Source of the DNA: Melanopsichium pennsylvanicum
Lineage: Eukaryota > Basidiomycota > Ustilaginomycetes > Ustilaginales
DNA length: 64,000 bases
Direction: 5' to 3'
Assembly: GCA_900208305.1 (NCBI GenBank)
Contig: OAPG01000018.1
Coordinates: 372,001-436,000 of the forward strand
A program made the translations under genes and the position numbers. The notes under the pieces were generated by a model that searched no databases, was not told where the DNA came from, and saw only the letters and a list, made by a program, of their open reading frames with translations. Every line of letters starts with the position of its first letter. The first letter of the stretch is position 1. Of this stretch, positions 52,999 to 63,212 are shown piece after piece.

Positions 52999-55900
52999 AT
53001 GGCCTCAAATGAACACCACACGAATTCAGAAGGAGCTGCAAATCGCTCTGTCCGATCATGGCTTCGATCCTTGCTTCACAGACCATCGGATCCATTTGCT
53101 GAAGCCCGGATCGCCAGTTCCTCGAGCGACTCTGCAGCAGTGTCATCGACCGCTGGCATGCCCAGCGGGACCGACATGATCTCTTTTCATCATACAATTG
53201 TAGATGTAGAACGTCCTCACTTTGCGCCTCCACCCAGATCCTTCAGCGGCGGATCTAGCAACGGCTCCTTGTCGTACGAGTCGGCAGCACGAAGGACTGT
53301 CGCACACCCTGTTACAACACCCAGAGCAGGAACCTCACACGTTTCGCAAAGTCTGTCGCCGCACGACAGCTTCGCAACCCCACCCAGTCCCAGCGCATCA
53401 CCTCCAAAGAGCCCTGGACTCGGGCGTACTTTGTCCATGGGTGTTGCATCTCTGACCAAACGATTTCACCATCAGAGACGAGCAAGCGAAACGTACCGTA
53501 GAATGCGGTCTGAAGGCACTCCTGGCAACAGTGAGCCGCAGCAGAACTCGCTATCCCGTAGCTTGTCAATCACTCTGGATGCAAGCGTTCCTCTGGTCTC
53601 GTCGCCGCCCCTTATGGAGAAAGAGGAGGATGCTTCCATTGCTTTTGCACATCCTTACTGCGATAATGCCGGAACGATCAACAACGGCAAAGACATCAAA
53701 TCCTTACACGCGTCAGAGGCAAGAGGTGCAAGCATTCAAAGTACTGCCATCGACTGGTCCGATCCTGATGTCCCGCGAACACTTAATCCAGCGAGCATCG
53801 CGTCAACCCACAGTCCAACAGTTGCAAAGTTCTCTTCCACTAGCTCCCTTCAGTCAACGGCCGAGTCAACCAACGAGCTATTGCTACCTGAGGGCGAACA
53901 AATGCTTAAGATCACACATAAGAAGGTCAAAACACGCACATTCAAGCTTGACCCTGACCGAGGACAAATCCTGTGGGAGTCCAAGAAGAACAACCGAGTC
54001 AATCTCGAGTCCATCCGAGAAGTTCGCTTTGGGCCCTCCGCTGCGTCTTACCGCACATCTCTCAACATTTCGTCGGCACACGAGCCCCGCTGGCTCACCA
54101 TCATCTACCAGAATGGCGGCATTTACAAGGCGCTTCATCTCATCGCCCTTACTGATGCCTCACTATCACGTTGGCGTACCAGTCTTCTTCATCTTCAGTC
54201 TTTACGCAGGGACCTGATCGGCGCTGTAGGTGCCTCCTCCAGCATTGAGCATCGTCGTCATCTCTGGATGCGCCATCACTGGAAGGACGCTGATCAGTCC
54301 AACGATGAGAAGCTCTCCATCAACGAAATCATGCAGCTTTGCCGCCGGCTTGGTATCGAGTCGAACAAGGCGCATCTTCGTCGTTGTTTCAATCTTGCCG
54401 ATTGGCGCAATCGAGGCTATCTCGACTTTCAAGACTTTCAGCACTTTGTGACACTATTGAAGCAGAGAGCGGACATCCAGTGCATCTTTGCCGCCTGGGC
54501 CGATCAGGCTTTAGAACTGCCTCCTAGGAGCTTCTATTCAGGCTCTATCTCCCGTGGCGAACATGAAGATTCAGTCGCAGGGCCAAAGCTGGACCTCTGC
54601 ACGGGCACGTCCGAGGCTTCGAGTGTCGGCACTTTTTCCTCTTCCGCTCCTCCAATAAAGGAGTCAAGTCTCTCTGCAGGTCCAGAGCCGTGTAGAACGC
54701 GAGCCATCTCGATTCAGAGCTTCCGCCGTTTCGTTCGCGAAGAGCAGTGTAATCGCGAATTTTCGGACAGCCAAATTGACGACCTTTTCCGCCGTCATTG
54801 CAACAGCCGCCTTTCTTCCTCAGATCTCACTGACGGCCCAGTCGAGAGGGTTCAGATGGACTACGATGGCTTCCTCGATTTCCTCTCTTCGTCCGATAAT
54901 CCAGCCCTGCTTGATCAGCTTCCGCTCTTTTCAACAGTGGTTTCAGATCCAGTCAACGTGCCTGTCATCGGCAAGCCGGCTTCTTTGCCGTCAGCAGAGC
55001 AGACATTCGACTCTCGTCAGCAGCAGCAGCAAACCCCATCTCGCGCCTTTGCCGAGACGACAGAAGAGCTCATTGCAGCTGGTGCCAATGATTCGATAGC
55101 CAACACAAGAAAGGTGGCCGCTCATCTTCGTAAATCAACAGTACAGCATGATATGACACGCCCGCTCAGCGAATACTACATTAGCTCCAGCCACAATACC
55201 TACCTTGTAGGTGGGCAGTGGAAAGGCGACAGTACTGTCGAGGGCTACATTCGCGCTTTGCTGCAGGGAGCACGCAGTGTCGAGCTCGACTGTTGGGATG
55301 GGCCCAACAACGTGCCGCAGATCACGCACGGTCGCACACTCACAAGCTGCGTCCCCTTCCAGGACGTCATCAGCGCTATTGCTCGTTACGCCTTTGTCAC
55401 TTCTCCATTTCCTCTTATCCTCAGCTTAGAGGTTCATGCCGACCCACCACAGCAGGAAATCATGGCTCGTATCCTCAGGGACACTCTGGGGGAGATGCTG
55501 CTCAGCCAGCCGCTAGGCAACCAACAACTTCCCGGTGCTGACGAAGAGCTCCCCTCACCTGAAGATCTCAAGTTCAAGGTTCTGGTCAAAGCCAAGAATG
55601 TCTCCGCCGCTGACAGTCAACGCATCTTGAAGGACAGTAAGCAGCCTGTTACGCTCGAATCAACTTCGCAGCAAAAGGATGGTGCCAACATCGTGCCATC
55701 GACGATTCTTGAGCCTCCAACGTCTGCGACGGATATGACCACCACCACCGACTCTGAGATCGAATCGCGCCTGGCAAGCGCAAAGCAACTCGTCCGTCGC
55801 GTCACGAGGCGTGGGCATCGTGATGAGCCAGCATCGGCCGGTACGCCCAAAGAACGAAACGTTGATGCCGCCGATGCACTGCGCACTCAGGGCGGCGCAA

Positions 55901-57498
55901 GTCGTGGCAGCAAGCAAGCGAAGAAAGCGATGTCGACGGCGCTCGCTTCGCTGCTCATATACACCATCGGCGTCAAATGCCGTGGCTTCAATAAGAAAGA
56001 GTCGTACGCGGCCCAGCACATGGTCTCCCTGTCGGAGAAGACGGCGCTCAAGATAATTCGTGATCCTAACTCTAATGAGGCTTTGATCAAGCACAATCGC
56101 AACCATCTGACCCGCGTCTACCCTTCAATGATCAGTTTCGCCCGCCTTCATGCAAGTCGCAACTTTGTGCCGCTTGATATGTGGGCGACGGGGTGCCAGC
56201 TCGTGGCACTGAATTGGCAGACCGCGGACCTGGGCTTTGAGCTCAATCAGGCCATGTTCAGCCGAAATGGAAGGTGCGGATACGTGCTCAAACCGACAGC
56301 CTTGCGCACCAAAGAACAGGGCAAGACGTTGCTTGGCAAGGCCGTGAGGTTTCGGCTCGATCTCTGCATAGTCTCGGCTCAGCAGCTGCCGAAGAAGAGC
56401 AAGTCAGGCTCAGGCAAGGATAAGGACAAGGATAAGGGAAGCAGCCAGGACAGTCGCGAGCCCATTGATCCATTCGTAGTTGTCTCTTTGCTAGCCCCTA
56501 GCTGTTGGGGCAAGCAGCCAAAGAGCCTGCTACAGAAGGCGTCCGGCAGCGAAAAGTTGAAGCTGTCCTTTCCACCAACGCAGCAGCCTATCGTCCCCAG
56601 TGGTATTGCGGCTGCGTTCGCCGAGGTGAGCAATGTGTCGAGCGCTGCCGAGATCCAGCCCTCGAACTCGCCTGATAGCAGCGAGACAAAGTCCTCAGTT
56701 GTAGCAGTGTCTCAAAATGAGTCCATGTCGAGCCAGGCGCGACCCTGTGCAGATGCTCTTGGCCAACGAGATTCGGATTCAATAGTAGAGCCAGTGCCGT
56801 CGGCACGGGCTGCATCTCGTCTCAAGATGGATTCCCTCGAATCAAGCCATATTCTCCGGACACCCACTGTGAAAGGTAATGGATTCAGCCCCGAGTGGCA
56901 GACAGGCATGTGCGTGCTCATCGATGTTCCAGCCGGCGCAAGCGCTGAACTCGTGGCGATAATCGAAGCCAGTCAGACATCTGCATCTGGTGACACACTC
57001 GCACATTCCGAATTGGAGCGTCTCAGCCGAGGCCTGCTGGATCTGTGCTTCGTTCGTTTCGAGATCTTTGATGATCATCTGGAAGGCAATTCCACGCCAG
57101 CAAATACGTCGTCATCAGCAGCTGTTGCTCCTGCCGCTTCTGGATCAACAAGCTTGGCGGCTTCCTTCGACTCTGCCTTGCGGTCATCACAAGATACTGA
57201 CGTTGCAACAGGGACGCCACTTCCTCCAGAAAGGGCTCTCGATACCAGAAGCGATGCCGCTGATACCGGTCGAGCCAGAGCAGGCAGCGAATCCTCGTCA
57301 GTGTCTTCCTCCTCCACAATCGACGCAGAAAGTGTAGCTGCGTATTCGGTGTCAGTCGGCGCCTTGCAGCAGGGATACCGCCATCTACCCTTGTACGACC
57401 ACCAACTGTCGCAGTTTCTCTTTTCAACTCTTTTCGTGCGTTCGCATCTGCGTTTAGTTGGCATTGTGGACACCGTATCGCTACCCAAGGAGTCCTAG
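52999..57498 (+). CDS. PLC1: Phosphatidylinositol-specific phospholipase C (delta-type)
   Basis: An intronless 1499-residue protein. In order: a disordered Ser-rich N-terminus; a PH domain (about 295-400; MLKITHKKVKTRTFKLDPD); an EF-hand-like region (about 430-640; KLSINEIMQLCRRLGIE, RGYLDFQDFQHFV); PLC-X (about 717-870) with the catalytic His732 in SSHNTYLVGG and His777 in ITHGRTLTS; a long linker; PLC-Y (about 980-1095; YPSMISFARLHASRNFVPLDMWATGCQLVALNWQT split across the domain); and a C2 domain (about 1115 to the end) with Lys- and Ser-rich inserts. Family knowledge: it hydrolyses PIP2 to diacylglycerol and inositol trisphosphate with Ca2+. It is longer than typical fungal Plc1 (about 870 in yeast) because of low-complexity inserts in the N-terminus, X-Y linker and C2 region. 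In the PH domain an IYQNGGIYKALHLIALTD segment is well preserved. Confidence 0.95.
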   Translation: MASNEHHTNSEGAANRSVRSWLRSLLHRPSDPFAEARIASSSSDSAAVSSTAGMPSGTDMISFHHTIVDVERPHFAPPPRSFSGGSSNGSLSYESAARRTVAHPVTTPRAGTSHVSQSLSPHDSFATPPSPSASPPKSPGLGRTLSMGVASLTKRFHHQRRASETYRRMRSEGTPGNSEPQQNSLSRSLSITLDASVPLVSSPPLMEKEEDASIAFAHPYCDNAGTINNGKDIKSLHASEARGASIQSTAIDWSDPDVPRTLNPASIASTHSPTVAKFSSTSSLQSTAESTNELLLPEGEQMLKITHKKVKTRTFKLDPDRGQILWESKKNNRVNLESIREVRFGPSAASYRTSLNISSAHEPRWLTIIYQNGGIYKALHLIALTDASLSRWRTSLLHLQSLRRDLIGAVGASSSIEHRRHLWMRHHWKDADQSNDEKLSINEIMQLCRRLGIESNKAHLRRCFNLADWRNRGYLDFQDFQHFVTLLKQRADIQCIFAAWADQALELPPRSFYSGSISRGEHEDSVAGPKLDLCTGTSEASSVGTFSSSAPPIKESSLSAGPEPCRTRAISIQSFRRFVREEQCNREFSDSQIDDLFRRHCNSRLSSSDLTDGPVERVQMDYDGFLDFLSSSDNPALLDQLPLFSTVVSDPVNVPVIGKPASLPSAEQTFDSRQQQQQTPSRAFAETTEELIAAGANDSIANTRKVAAHLRKSTVQHDMTRPLSEYYISSSHNTYLVGGQWKGDSTVEGYIRALLQGARSVELDCWDGPNNVPQITHGRTLTSCVPFQDVISAIARYAFVTSPFPLILSLEVHADPPQQEIMARILRDTLGEMLLSQPLGNQQLPGADEELPSPEDLKFKVLVKAKNVSAADSQRILKDSKQPVTLESTSQQKDGANIVPSTILEPPTSATDMTTTTDSEIESRLASAKQLVRRVTRRGHRDEPASAGTPKERNVDAADALRTQGGASRGSKQAKKAMSTALASLLIYTIGVKCRGFNKKESYAAQHMVSLSEKTALKIIRDPNSNEALIKHNRNHLTRVYPSMISFARLHASRNFVPLDMWATGCQLVALNWQTADLGFELNQAMFSRNGRCGYVLKPTALRTKEQGKTLLGKAVRFRLDLCIVSAQQLPKKSKSGSGKDKDKDKGSSQDSREPIDPFVVVSLLAPSCWGKQPKSLLQKASGSEKLKLSFPPTQQPIVPSGIAAAFAEVSNVSSAAEIQPSNSPDSSETKSSVVAVSQNESMSSQARPCADALGQRDSDSIVEPVPSARAASRLKMDSLESSHILRTPTVKGNGFSPEWQTGMCVLIDVPAGASAELVAIIEASQTSASGDTLAHSELERLSRGLLDLCFVRFEIFDDHLEGNSTPANTSSSAAVAPAASGSTSLAASFDSALRSSQDTDVATGTPLPPERALDTRSDAADTGRARAGSESSSVSSSSTIDAESVAAYSVSVGALQQGYRHLPLYDHQLSQFLFSTLFVRSHLRLVGIVDTVSLPKES

Positions 57499-57769
57499 TC
57501 GCAAGTCACCCATTTCCCAAATGCATTTTATTCTCTTTTTATTATCCTTTAGACTTGCCTCAATTTCGGTCTCCCAATGACCAATTCATAGGAAGCTTGC
57601 AATGTATCCCATGCATCGACGAATATAAAGACCAATCTCGCTTTCAAAAGAGCTGGTACGTACAATACAAGCAGTGATGACGCCTGCTTTGTTTATGCAG
57701 TTTTGGTAGAAAATTTGTACAACACCACTAAAATATATATACAACACCAAAGACAATCGGTAAGACCCA
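57499..57769. other. PLC 3' region / tRNA upstream
   Basis: AT-rich spacer between the PLC stop and the tRNA gene. It contains TATATATA-like stretches near 57730-57740, about 35 bp upstream of the tRNA, which could serve pol III initiation; this is inference. Confidence 0.4.
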
Positions 57770-57871
57770 GCATTGATAGTGTAGGGGTATCATGAGTCGT
57801 TGCCACTCATCGCTTGTCTAATGCGATTAAACCGATTCGACTCGACCGGGGTTCGAGTCCCCGTCAATGCA
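57770..57871 (+). tRNA. tRNA-Gly(GCC) with a 31-nt intron
   Basis: The acceptor stem GCATTGA (57770-57776) pairs fully with TCAATGC (57864-57870), with discriminator A at 57871. The T arm CGGGG-TTCGAGT-CCCCG is perfect and contains a canonical B box. The anticodon stem AGTCG (57795-57799) pairs with CGACT (57838-57842). The loop reads TTGCCA (57800-57805), then an intron, then T (57837), giving anticodon GCC at 57802-57804. The loop TTGCCAT is the same as that of yeast tRNA-Gly(GCC). The intron (57806-57836) sits at the canonical position after base 37 and contains a 5-bp hairpin ATCGC/GCGAT. The mature length is 71 nt, usual for this isoacceptor. The D arm contains one wobble and one mismatch. 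A 14-T terminator follows. Confidence 0.93.
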
Positions 57872-57873
57872 AC

Positions 57874-57887
57874 TTTTTTTTTTTTTT
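57874..57887 (+). terminator. RNA polymerase III terminator (T14)
   Basis: Fourteen T bases begin three bases after the tRNA-Gly discriminator base; this is the usual pol III stop signal. Confidence 0.9.
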
Positions 57888-59136
57888 CAATGGGTTCATT
57901 ACACTTTTCCTGCATCAATACCTCTGTGTGCCGCCAAAAGCACGCTTTCTTCTGTACATTTTGTTTCAAGAAAAAAGCACCTGAGCAAAGGTATCAGGAG
58001 TTGTCCCAATTCGAAGATGAATTGCACCGACGCGAGGGGCAGGTCTCGGGGTCGGGGCAAGAACTCGTTTGGTTCGTCACCTGAGAAGAACATTGAAAAA
58101 GGCTTTAAATTGAATTGAATCAAAAGGCAAAGGAGGGGACTTCCGAGGTGCATTCTGGAAGCAGATCGACGGGACAAAACAAAGCTGCAGGTGAGTGAAC
58201 GCCAAATGTATTCCTTGCTTGTAAACTACCTCTGATCTACGTTCTCCCCTCCTTCGTTTGCAACAATATCATCACAAGATGATTAGCGAAAATAAGCAAC
58301 TTCCGGATAGTGGTGACAGACCTCTGAATTTGCCAAAATTATTTGATAGCATCGTTCATCTCGCCCAGCTGTGTTGTGCTTCTAGACTTCAGTGAAGCAC
58401 CATAACAAGTGGAATAAGATCAGAAAAACACAAGTCGAAAGGGGAGAAGAAAAAGAAAAGAAAAGAAAAAACGGGGGAAAGAGTGGAAGTGAACAAGAAC
58501 GAGGGTTCATGCAAAGCGTCGATCGCTTCTTTGGTCTCGTGGACAAGCGAGCGGAATTTCGCAGCTTGTACAGTAGTTGTTGCTTCGCTTTCGTACTCCG
58601 CGAGAGTTAATTTCCTGCACCTTTCCTTATTGGGTGCTTGGTGTTTATGACCTCCCATCTAATTTCCTTCTGTGTTTGGCATCGTCATTTGTACGGTATC
58701 GACTCCGTTTCATCAGGAACAAGCGGTGTGCGACGAAAAGAGGTGCTGCAATGCGAGCCGCTTTAAAGGTATAAAGTGGGGTTTTCGAAGCATTTACGGT
58801 ACAGTAAATTTACAATGAGTCTGCGGCTCTTCAAGAGGCACCGGTAGCCAAGCGCTATTAGAACGCGACGCACAGTGGCCTTGTCTTCATCATTACTTGG
58901 ATCATTGTGTGCTTTGAGTCGCAACGCCTTTCAGCACCATCATCATCTTTGTGCCCTCCTCTGTACCTCTCTCCACTCTCTTACGGACACTACGTGCAGT
59001 ATCATCTCTGCACCCTCCACTCTATTTCTCGTCATTATCTTATGGATTACTACGCGATACTTCTGCTTTCATCACACATCAAGACTCAGCAACTGATCCA
59101 TCATCACAGCACATAACTTAGAGCGGAATTGCAAAG
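57888..59136. promoter_or_regulatory. tRNA to secreted-protein spacer, 1.25 kb
   Basis: It holds the upstream region of the secreted beta-barrel gene. A purine-rich stretch (about 58437-58495, GAAAAGAAAAG type) is present. The last 250 bases are rich in CATCATC/CTCTC and look like a leader. No protein-like frame is convincing. Confidence 0.5.
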
Positions 59137-59799
59137 ATGCACCTCACGTCGCTTGCCTTCTACTCGGGCCTTGTCATCGCCACAGCATCTGCACACATCT
59201 CTGGCATCGATGGCAGCTCTTCATCCTCGGCGCTTCTTCACTCCGGCAATGTCGCCCTGCAATCAGCATCTATAGCCAATCTATCGATTGAAAAGCGCGT
59301 AGAGGATCTTATCGAAACCGATGAAGAGTTTGACGGTGAAGAGGACGACTCTGTCGAAGAAGTTCTCGAAATCCGTGGCAGAAAGCACAAAAAGGAGACC
59401 CACCACCGTTCTTCCAAGCATTCTGGACGCTCCCAGCACAAGAAGTACAAGCAACGAACCTCTAAGAAAAAGACACAGAAACAAAACAACACTACATCTT
59501 CCTCTGTTGGGCAAAAATATAGTGGAAAAGGCACATACTTCACTCCAAATCAAGGCTCTTGTGGAGCTTGGAATACGGAAAGTGACAAGATCGTGGCGCT
59601 TTCCGAAGACATTTATCAAAGTGGAACGCACTGTTTTAGAGGAGTCGAGATCTGCCACGGGTCCAAGTGTGCCGCAGCCAAAGTGGCCGACTTGTGCCCT
59701 GGTTGCCACCACACGAGCTTGGATATGAGCAAGAGTCTGTTCAAGGAGTTCGCTCATCTTGATGTCGGTGTGATCGACATTCAGTGGTATTTCACATAG
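59137..59799 (+). CDS. Secreted double-psi beta-barrel (RlpA/barwin-like) protein
   Basis: An intronless 220-residue protein. A signal peptide is clear (about 1-19, cleavage after ATASA). A Lys-Arg pair at 53-54 in SIEKR is a typical Kex2 site. An acidic stretch (about 57-78) is followed by a strongly basic Lys/His/Arg linker (about 80-116). The double-psi beta-barrel domain occupies about 127-220: GKGTYFTPNQGSCGAWN, CFRGVEICHGSKC, AKVADLCPGCHHTSLDMSKSLF and GVIDIQWYF. Six cysteines (142, 166, 173, 178, 187, 190) could form three disulfides. The ADLCPGC...LDMS block is the hallmark of fungal RlpA/expansin-like secreted proteins. Fungal members are small secreted proteins often expressed in planta, without a proven enzymatic role. 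It could act in the cell wall or as an effector; this is inferred. Confidence 0.88.
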   Translation: MHLTSLAFYSGLVIATASAHISGIDGSSSSSALLHSGNVALQSASIANLSIEKRVEDLIETDEEFDGEEDDSVEEVLEIRGRKHKKETHHRSSKHSGRSQHKKYKQRTSKKKTQKQNNTTSSSVGQKYSGKGTYFTPNQGSCGAWNTESDKIVALSEDIYQSGTHCFRGVEICHGSKCAAAKVADLCPGCHHTSLDMSKSLFKEFAHLDVGVIDIQWYFT

Positions 59800-60376
59800 A
59801 CGATTGATAGATGGAAGACTGGGTGCTGCTCGCCCGAAATAGGGCTTGAGCAAGCGTAGTTGTTTCGTTTCTTCTCGAAAACTGTTGCTTGTTTCTTGTA
59901 CGACCACTTCATGACATCTCTGAAATGATTCTGGATTGCAACTTTCTCATTGATTGCTCACGTCACTGCCGACGATGGTTTCTATGAGTTAGAACGCCAT
60001 CAAGTACGCAAGTGAGCAACAATGTGCGGCGAGCAGTTGAGAGCATAGTGCTGAATTCGGCCGGGAGCCCGCCTAAGCGAGCTGTCAGCTTTGCCGACGC
60101 AGTTCTTTTTTTTTGGGTTTCTATTGAGCATCTTTGCGACTCGATTCTTCACCGTCGCTTCCTCATTCCCAAGCCCGGCACCCTAATTGCAACGATACAA
60201 GTATTAAGGTGCTGAGAGCTCGTGAAGTTGACGTAAAGCGGCGTTTGATAGCGGCTGCGAGTTCAATTTGAGTCCGACATGTTGTTTGCTGGGCGGTTGT
60301 CGATCAATTTCGTGCGTGACATTGATCAAAGCCGTATATTCAAAATTGTTAGGCCGAGCTAATGATCAGATCAGGC

Positions 60377-60421
<45 letters not shown>

Positions 60422-60993
60422 TGCCTAGGCAACGAGAGGAAGCGACGCGGATCCGCCCCCACGTTGACTTGTATCCTCCTGCCAACTTTACCGTCTGCCT
60501 CTCTCTCCCTTCACAGACTCTTGAGTTTTCGTCTGCAATATGTGCTCATTGATGTTGATGATGTGTGTAGACCACTTAAATTAAGATTTGTACATCCTCG
60601 CGGGGTAGTCGGTACGGAAAGATTGAGAAAAGGCGTCTGCTGAACTGAGATGAGAAATACGATGCTTGGGATTGGATGCCGCAGTTCGAAGTTCGGCGAA
60701 TTTCGCGGTACGCTCACTCGTACCCCACCCCTTTCCCCACCACATGCGCACAGACACTTCCCCCGCATGACGGCGGAAGTTGTTTCGGCGCGGCAAGACA
60801 GCATCGCTAGCGATGGGTCTGACTAACCCGTTCCGCATTGGCACCTTTTACAGCTTCTCTAGCCATCAATTCCCTCCAAGTTTCGGTTGGCCTTCCACCG
60901 AGATAGGTATACGCTTCACGCCCTAGCATCTGTTCCATTTCCTCTCCCTCTCGTACAACCAACCCTGCATCTTACAACAAATCACCGTCGTCA
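59800..60993. promoter_or_regulatory. Upstream region of ILV3, 1.2 kb
   Basis: It contains a T39 run at 60378-60416 and a perfect 14-bp palindrome CATCGCTAGCGATG at 60802-60815, about 180 bp upstream of the ILV3 start. The last 100 bases are pyrimidine-rich and look like a leader. No protein-like frame is convincing. Confidence 0.5.
60378..60416. repeat. T39 homopolymer
   Basis: Thirty-nine consecutive T bases, the longest homopolymer in the window. Read from the minus strand it is an A-tail-like run, but no retroelement body or target-site duplication is visible next to it. Confidence 0.95.
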
Positions 60994-62805
60994 ATGACAG
61001 CAAAGATGGCACACGGAGAAGTTGAACTTCGCACTGCCGTACGCAGCAATGGCAATTCCGCCACCACGTCGTCTCGTCCGCTGAACAGGATCAGTTCCTT
61101 TATCACGCAATCGGTGGACAAGGGCGCAGCTCAGTCCATGCTTCACGCATGCGGTCTTACCGTCGAGGACCTCACCAAGCCTCAAGTCGGCATCTCATCC
61201 GTCTGGTGGGAGGGAAACCCCTGCAACACTCACCTCTTGGAGTTCGGCCGCAAAATCAAGCAAGGCTGCGAAGCTGTGGGTTTGGTCGGCTTGCAAAACA
61301 ACACAGTCGGTGTCTCGGATGCCATTACCATGGGTGGTCCAGGCATGCAGTACTCTCTCCCTTCCAGAGAGCTGATTGCTGACTCGATCGAGACCATCAC
61401 TATGGCGCAGTACCACGATGCCAACGTGTCTATTCCGGGATGCGACAAGAACATGCCTGGATGCCTTATAGCTTGCTTGAGACACAATAGACCATCGATC
61501 ATTGTTTATGGTGGTACCATTCAGCCCGGTAGGCATGGTATGGATGTACCTGGCCTTGGCAGGAGGAAAGGTGATCCGTGCAATGTGGCCGATAACTTCG
61601 AGGCCACGGGTGCTTACGCCAAGGGTCTCATCACCGCTGAACAAAGGGTGGATTTGATCAGGAATGCTTGTCCAGGTCCCGGTGCTTGCGGTGGTATGTA
61701 CACTGCCAACACTTTGAGCACCGCGATCGAAGTCATGGGAATGGGCCTTCCCCTTACCAGCAGCACTCCTGCTGTGTATCCCGAGAAGATGCAGGAGTGT
61801 CTTCGCGTTGGAACATACATCAAGAATCTGCTAGAACTTGACCTCAAGCCTCGTGATATTATGACCAAGGAAGCGTTCGAAAACGCCATCACCATGACGC
61901 ATGTTCTCGGTGGTTCGACAAATGCCGTCCTCCATCTAATTGCCGTCGCTCGTGCCGGCGATGTCGATATCACGATTGACGACTTCCAGCGGATCGGTGA
62001 TAAGACGCCGATGCTGGCTGATGTCAAGCCTTCAGGCAAGTACTACATGGAAGACATTCACAATATTGGCGGCGTGCCTCGTGTGCTCAAATACATCCTC
62101 GATAACACGGACTTGCTCCATGGTGATGTCATGACTTGCACCGGCAAGACCCTAAGGGAGAACCTCGCCGGTGTGGAACCTCTGGACTTCGAGAGCCAGG
62201 ATATCATCAGACCACTCAGCAACCCCATCAAGGCTACGGGTCATATCACAATCATGCGTGGATCGCTTTGTCCCGGTGGTGCTGTGTCCAAGCTTACCGG
62301 CAAGGAGGGACTCACCTTTGACGGTACCGCTGTGGTGTTCGATGGCGAGGAGGGTATCACTGAGGCTATCGCAGAGGGTCGTGTCAAGGACGGCAGCGTC
62401 GTTGTCATCCGCTATGTCGGTCCCAAGGGCGGCCCTGGTATGCCTGAAATGCTTGGCCCTACTGGCGCGATCATGGGTGCAGGTTTGGGTCAAACAGTAG
62501 CGCTGATCACTGATGGTCGATTCTCGGGTGCATCCCATGGATTCTGTACCGGTCACGTTGTGCCAGAGGCTGCAGAGGGTGGTCCCATCGCACTTGTGCA
62601 CGATGGAGATAGGATCACGATCGATGCCAATACCAAAGAGATCAATCTGCATATCAGTGACGTTGAGCTGACCAAGAGGAAAGATGTCTGGGTCAAGGAG
62701 AAGATGGGTAAGACTCTCAAGGTCAAGAGGGGTTGGTTGTACAAGTTTGCCAGGGATGTGCAGAACGCTTCCGAGGGTTGTATTACGGACAGGGATATCC
62801 TTTGA
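60994..62805 (+). CDS. ILV3: Dihydroxy-acid dehydratase
   Basis: An intronless 603-residue protein of the IlvD/Edd family. The iron-sulfur ligands are recognisable: Cys77 in GNPCNTH, Cys150 in [10 protein letters not shown] and Cys226 in [17 protein letters not shown]. Other hallmarks are [75 protein letters not shown] and [17 protein letters not shown]. Family knowledge: it dehydrates dihydroxy-isovalerate and dihydroxy-methylvalerate in the third step of valine and isoleucine synthesis, usually in mitochondria. The N-terminus (about 1-45) contains Glu and Asp-poor Arg/Ser residues but no classical presequence; the second Met at residue 5 could also start. The stop is at 62803-62805. No intron is needed. 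It is a full-length, apparently intact gene. Confidence 0.97.
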   Translation: MTAKMAHGEVELRTAVRSNGNSATTSSRPLNRISSFITQSVDKGAAQSMLHACGLTVEDLTKPQVGISSVWWEGNPCNTHLLEFGRKIKQGCEAVGLVGLQNNTVGVSDAITMGGPGMQYSLPSRELIADSIETITMAQYHDANVSIPGCDKNMPGCLIACLRHNRPSIIVYGGTIQPGRHGMDVPGLGRRKGDPCNVADNFEATGAYAKGLITAEQRVDLIRNACPGPGACGGMYTANTLSTAIEVMGMGLPLTSSTPAVYPEKMQECLRVGTYIKNLLELDLKPRDIMTKEAFENAITMTHVLGGSTNAVLHLIAVARAGDVDITIDDFQRIGDKTPMLADVKPSGKYYMEDIHNIGGVPRVLKYILDNTDLLHGDVMTCTGKTLRENLAGVEPLDFESQDIIRPLSNPIKATGHITIMRGSLCPGGAVSKLTGKEGLTFDGTAVVFDGEEGITEAIAEGRVKDGSVVVIRYVGPKGGPGMPEMLGPTGAIMGAGLGQTVALITDGRFSGASHGFCTGHVVPEAAEGGPIALVHDGDRITIDANTKEINLHISDVELTKRKDVWVKEKMGKTLKVKRGWLYKFARDVQNASEGCITDRDIL

Positions 62806-63212
62806 GCTCAGATAACATGCCGACTAGCACCGTAGGGCTAAAAGTAGTTATTCAATTGCCTGTGACACGAAATCGGTTCGAGCTTCTGTATGTTGTGTGC
62901 CTGAAAGAATGGTTGAGCAATATGAAGGGCGTCAAGATGTGAAAGCAAAGCACGGCAAGAAAGAACGCAAGGCTGAATTTCAGGGTCCAGTATTCAGCAG
63001 TTTTACCGAGTTCCGAGGTTTGGACCGATTTTTTGAGAAGTTTGTTTCAAGGTAACTTGGTGTGCGGCTTGGTTTGTACGATGCTTTGGCACTATCTGCG
63101 ACAGCCTCTATTGCGCCTTCCTTGCTGGTTTCCGTCCCTTCCACATCACGCGCAGCAGAAGAAACGGACCACACTTAATCAGCGAACTGTTCTGGAAGCA
63201 GGAAGTTTTAGT
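62806..63212. promoter_or_regulatory. Upstream region of HPM1-like gene, 407 bp
   Basis: Between ILV3 and the HPM1-like gene, both on the plus strand. Only short frames are present; no repeat or RNA gene is seen. Confidence 0.45.

Noticed and set aside
60378..60416. Retroelement A-tail
   Set aside because: No element body, reverse transcriptase or flanking duplication is visible, so I record only the homopolymer.
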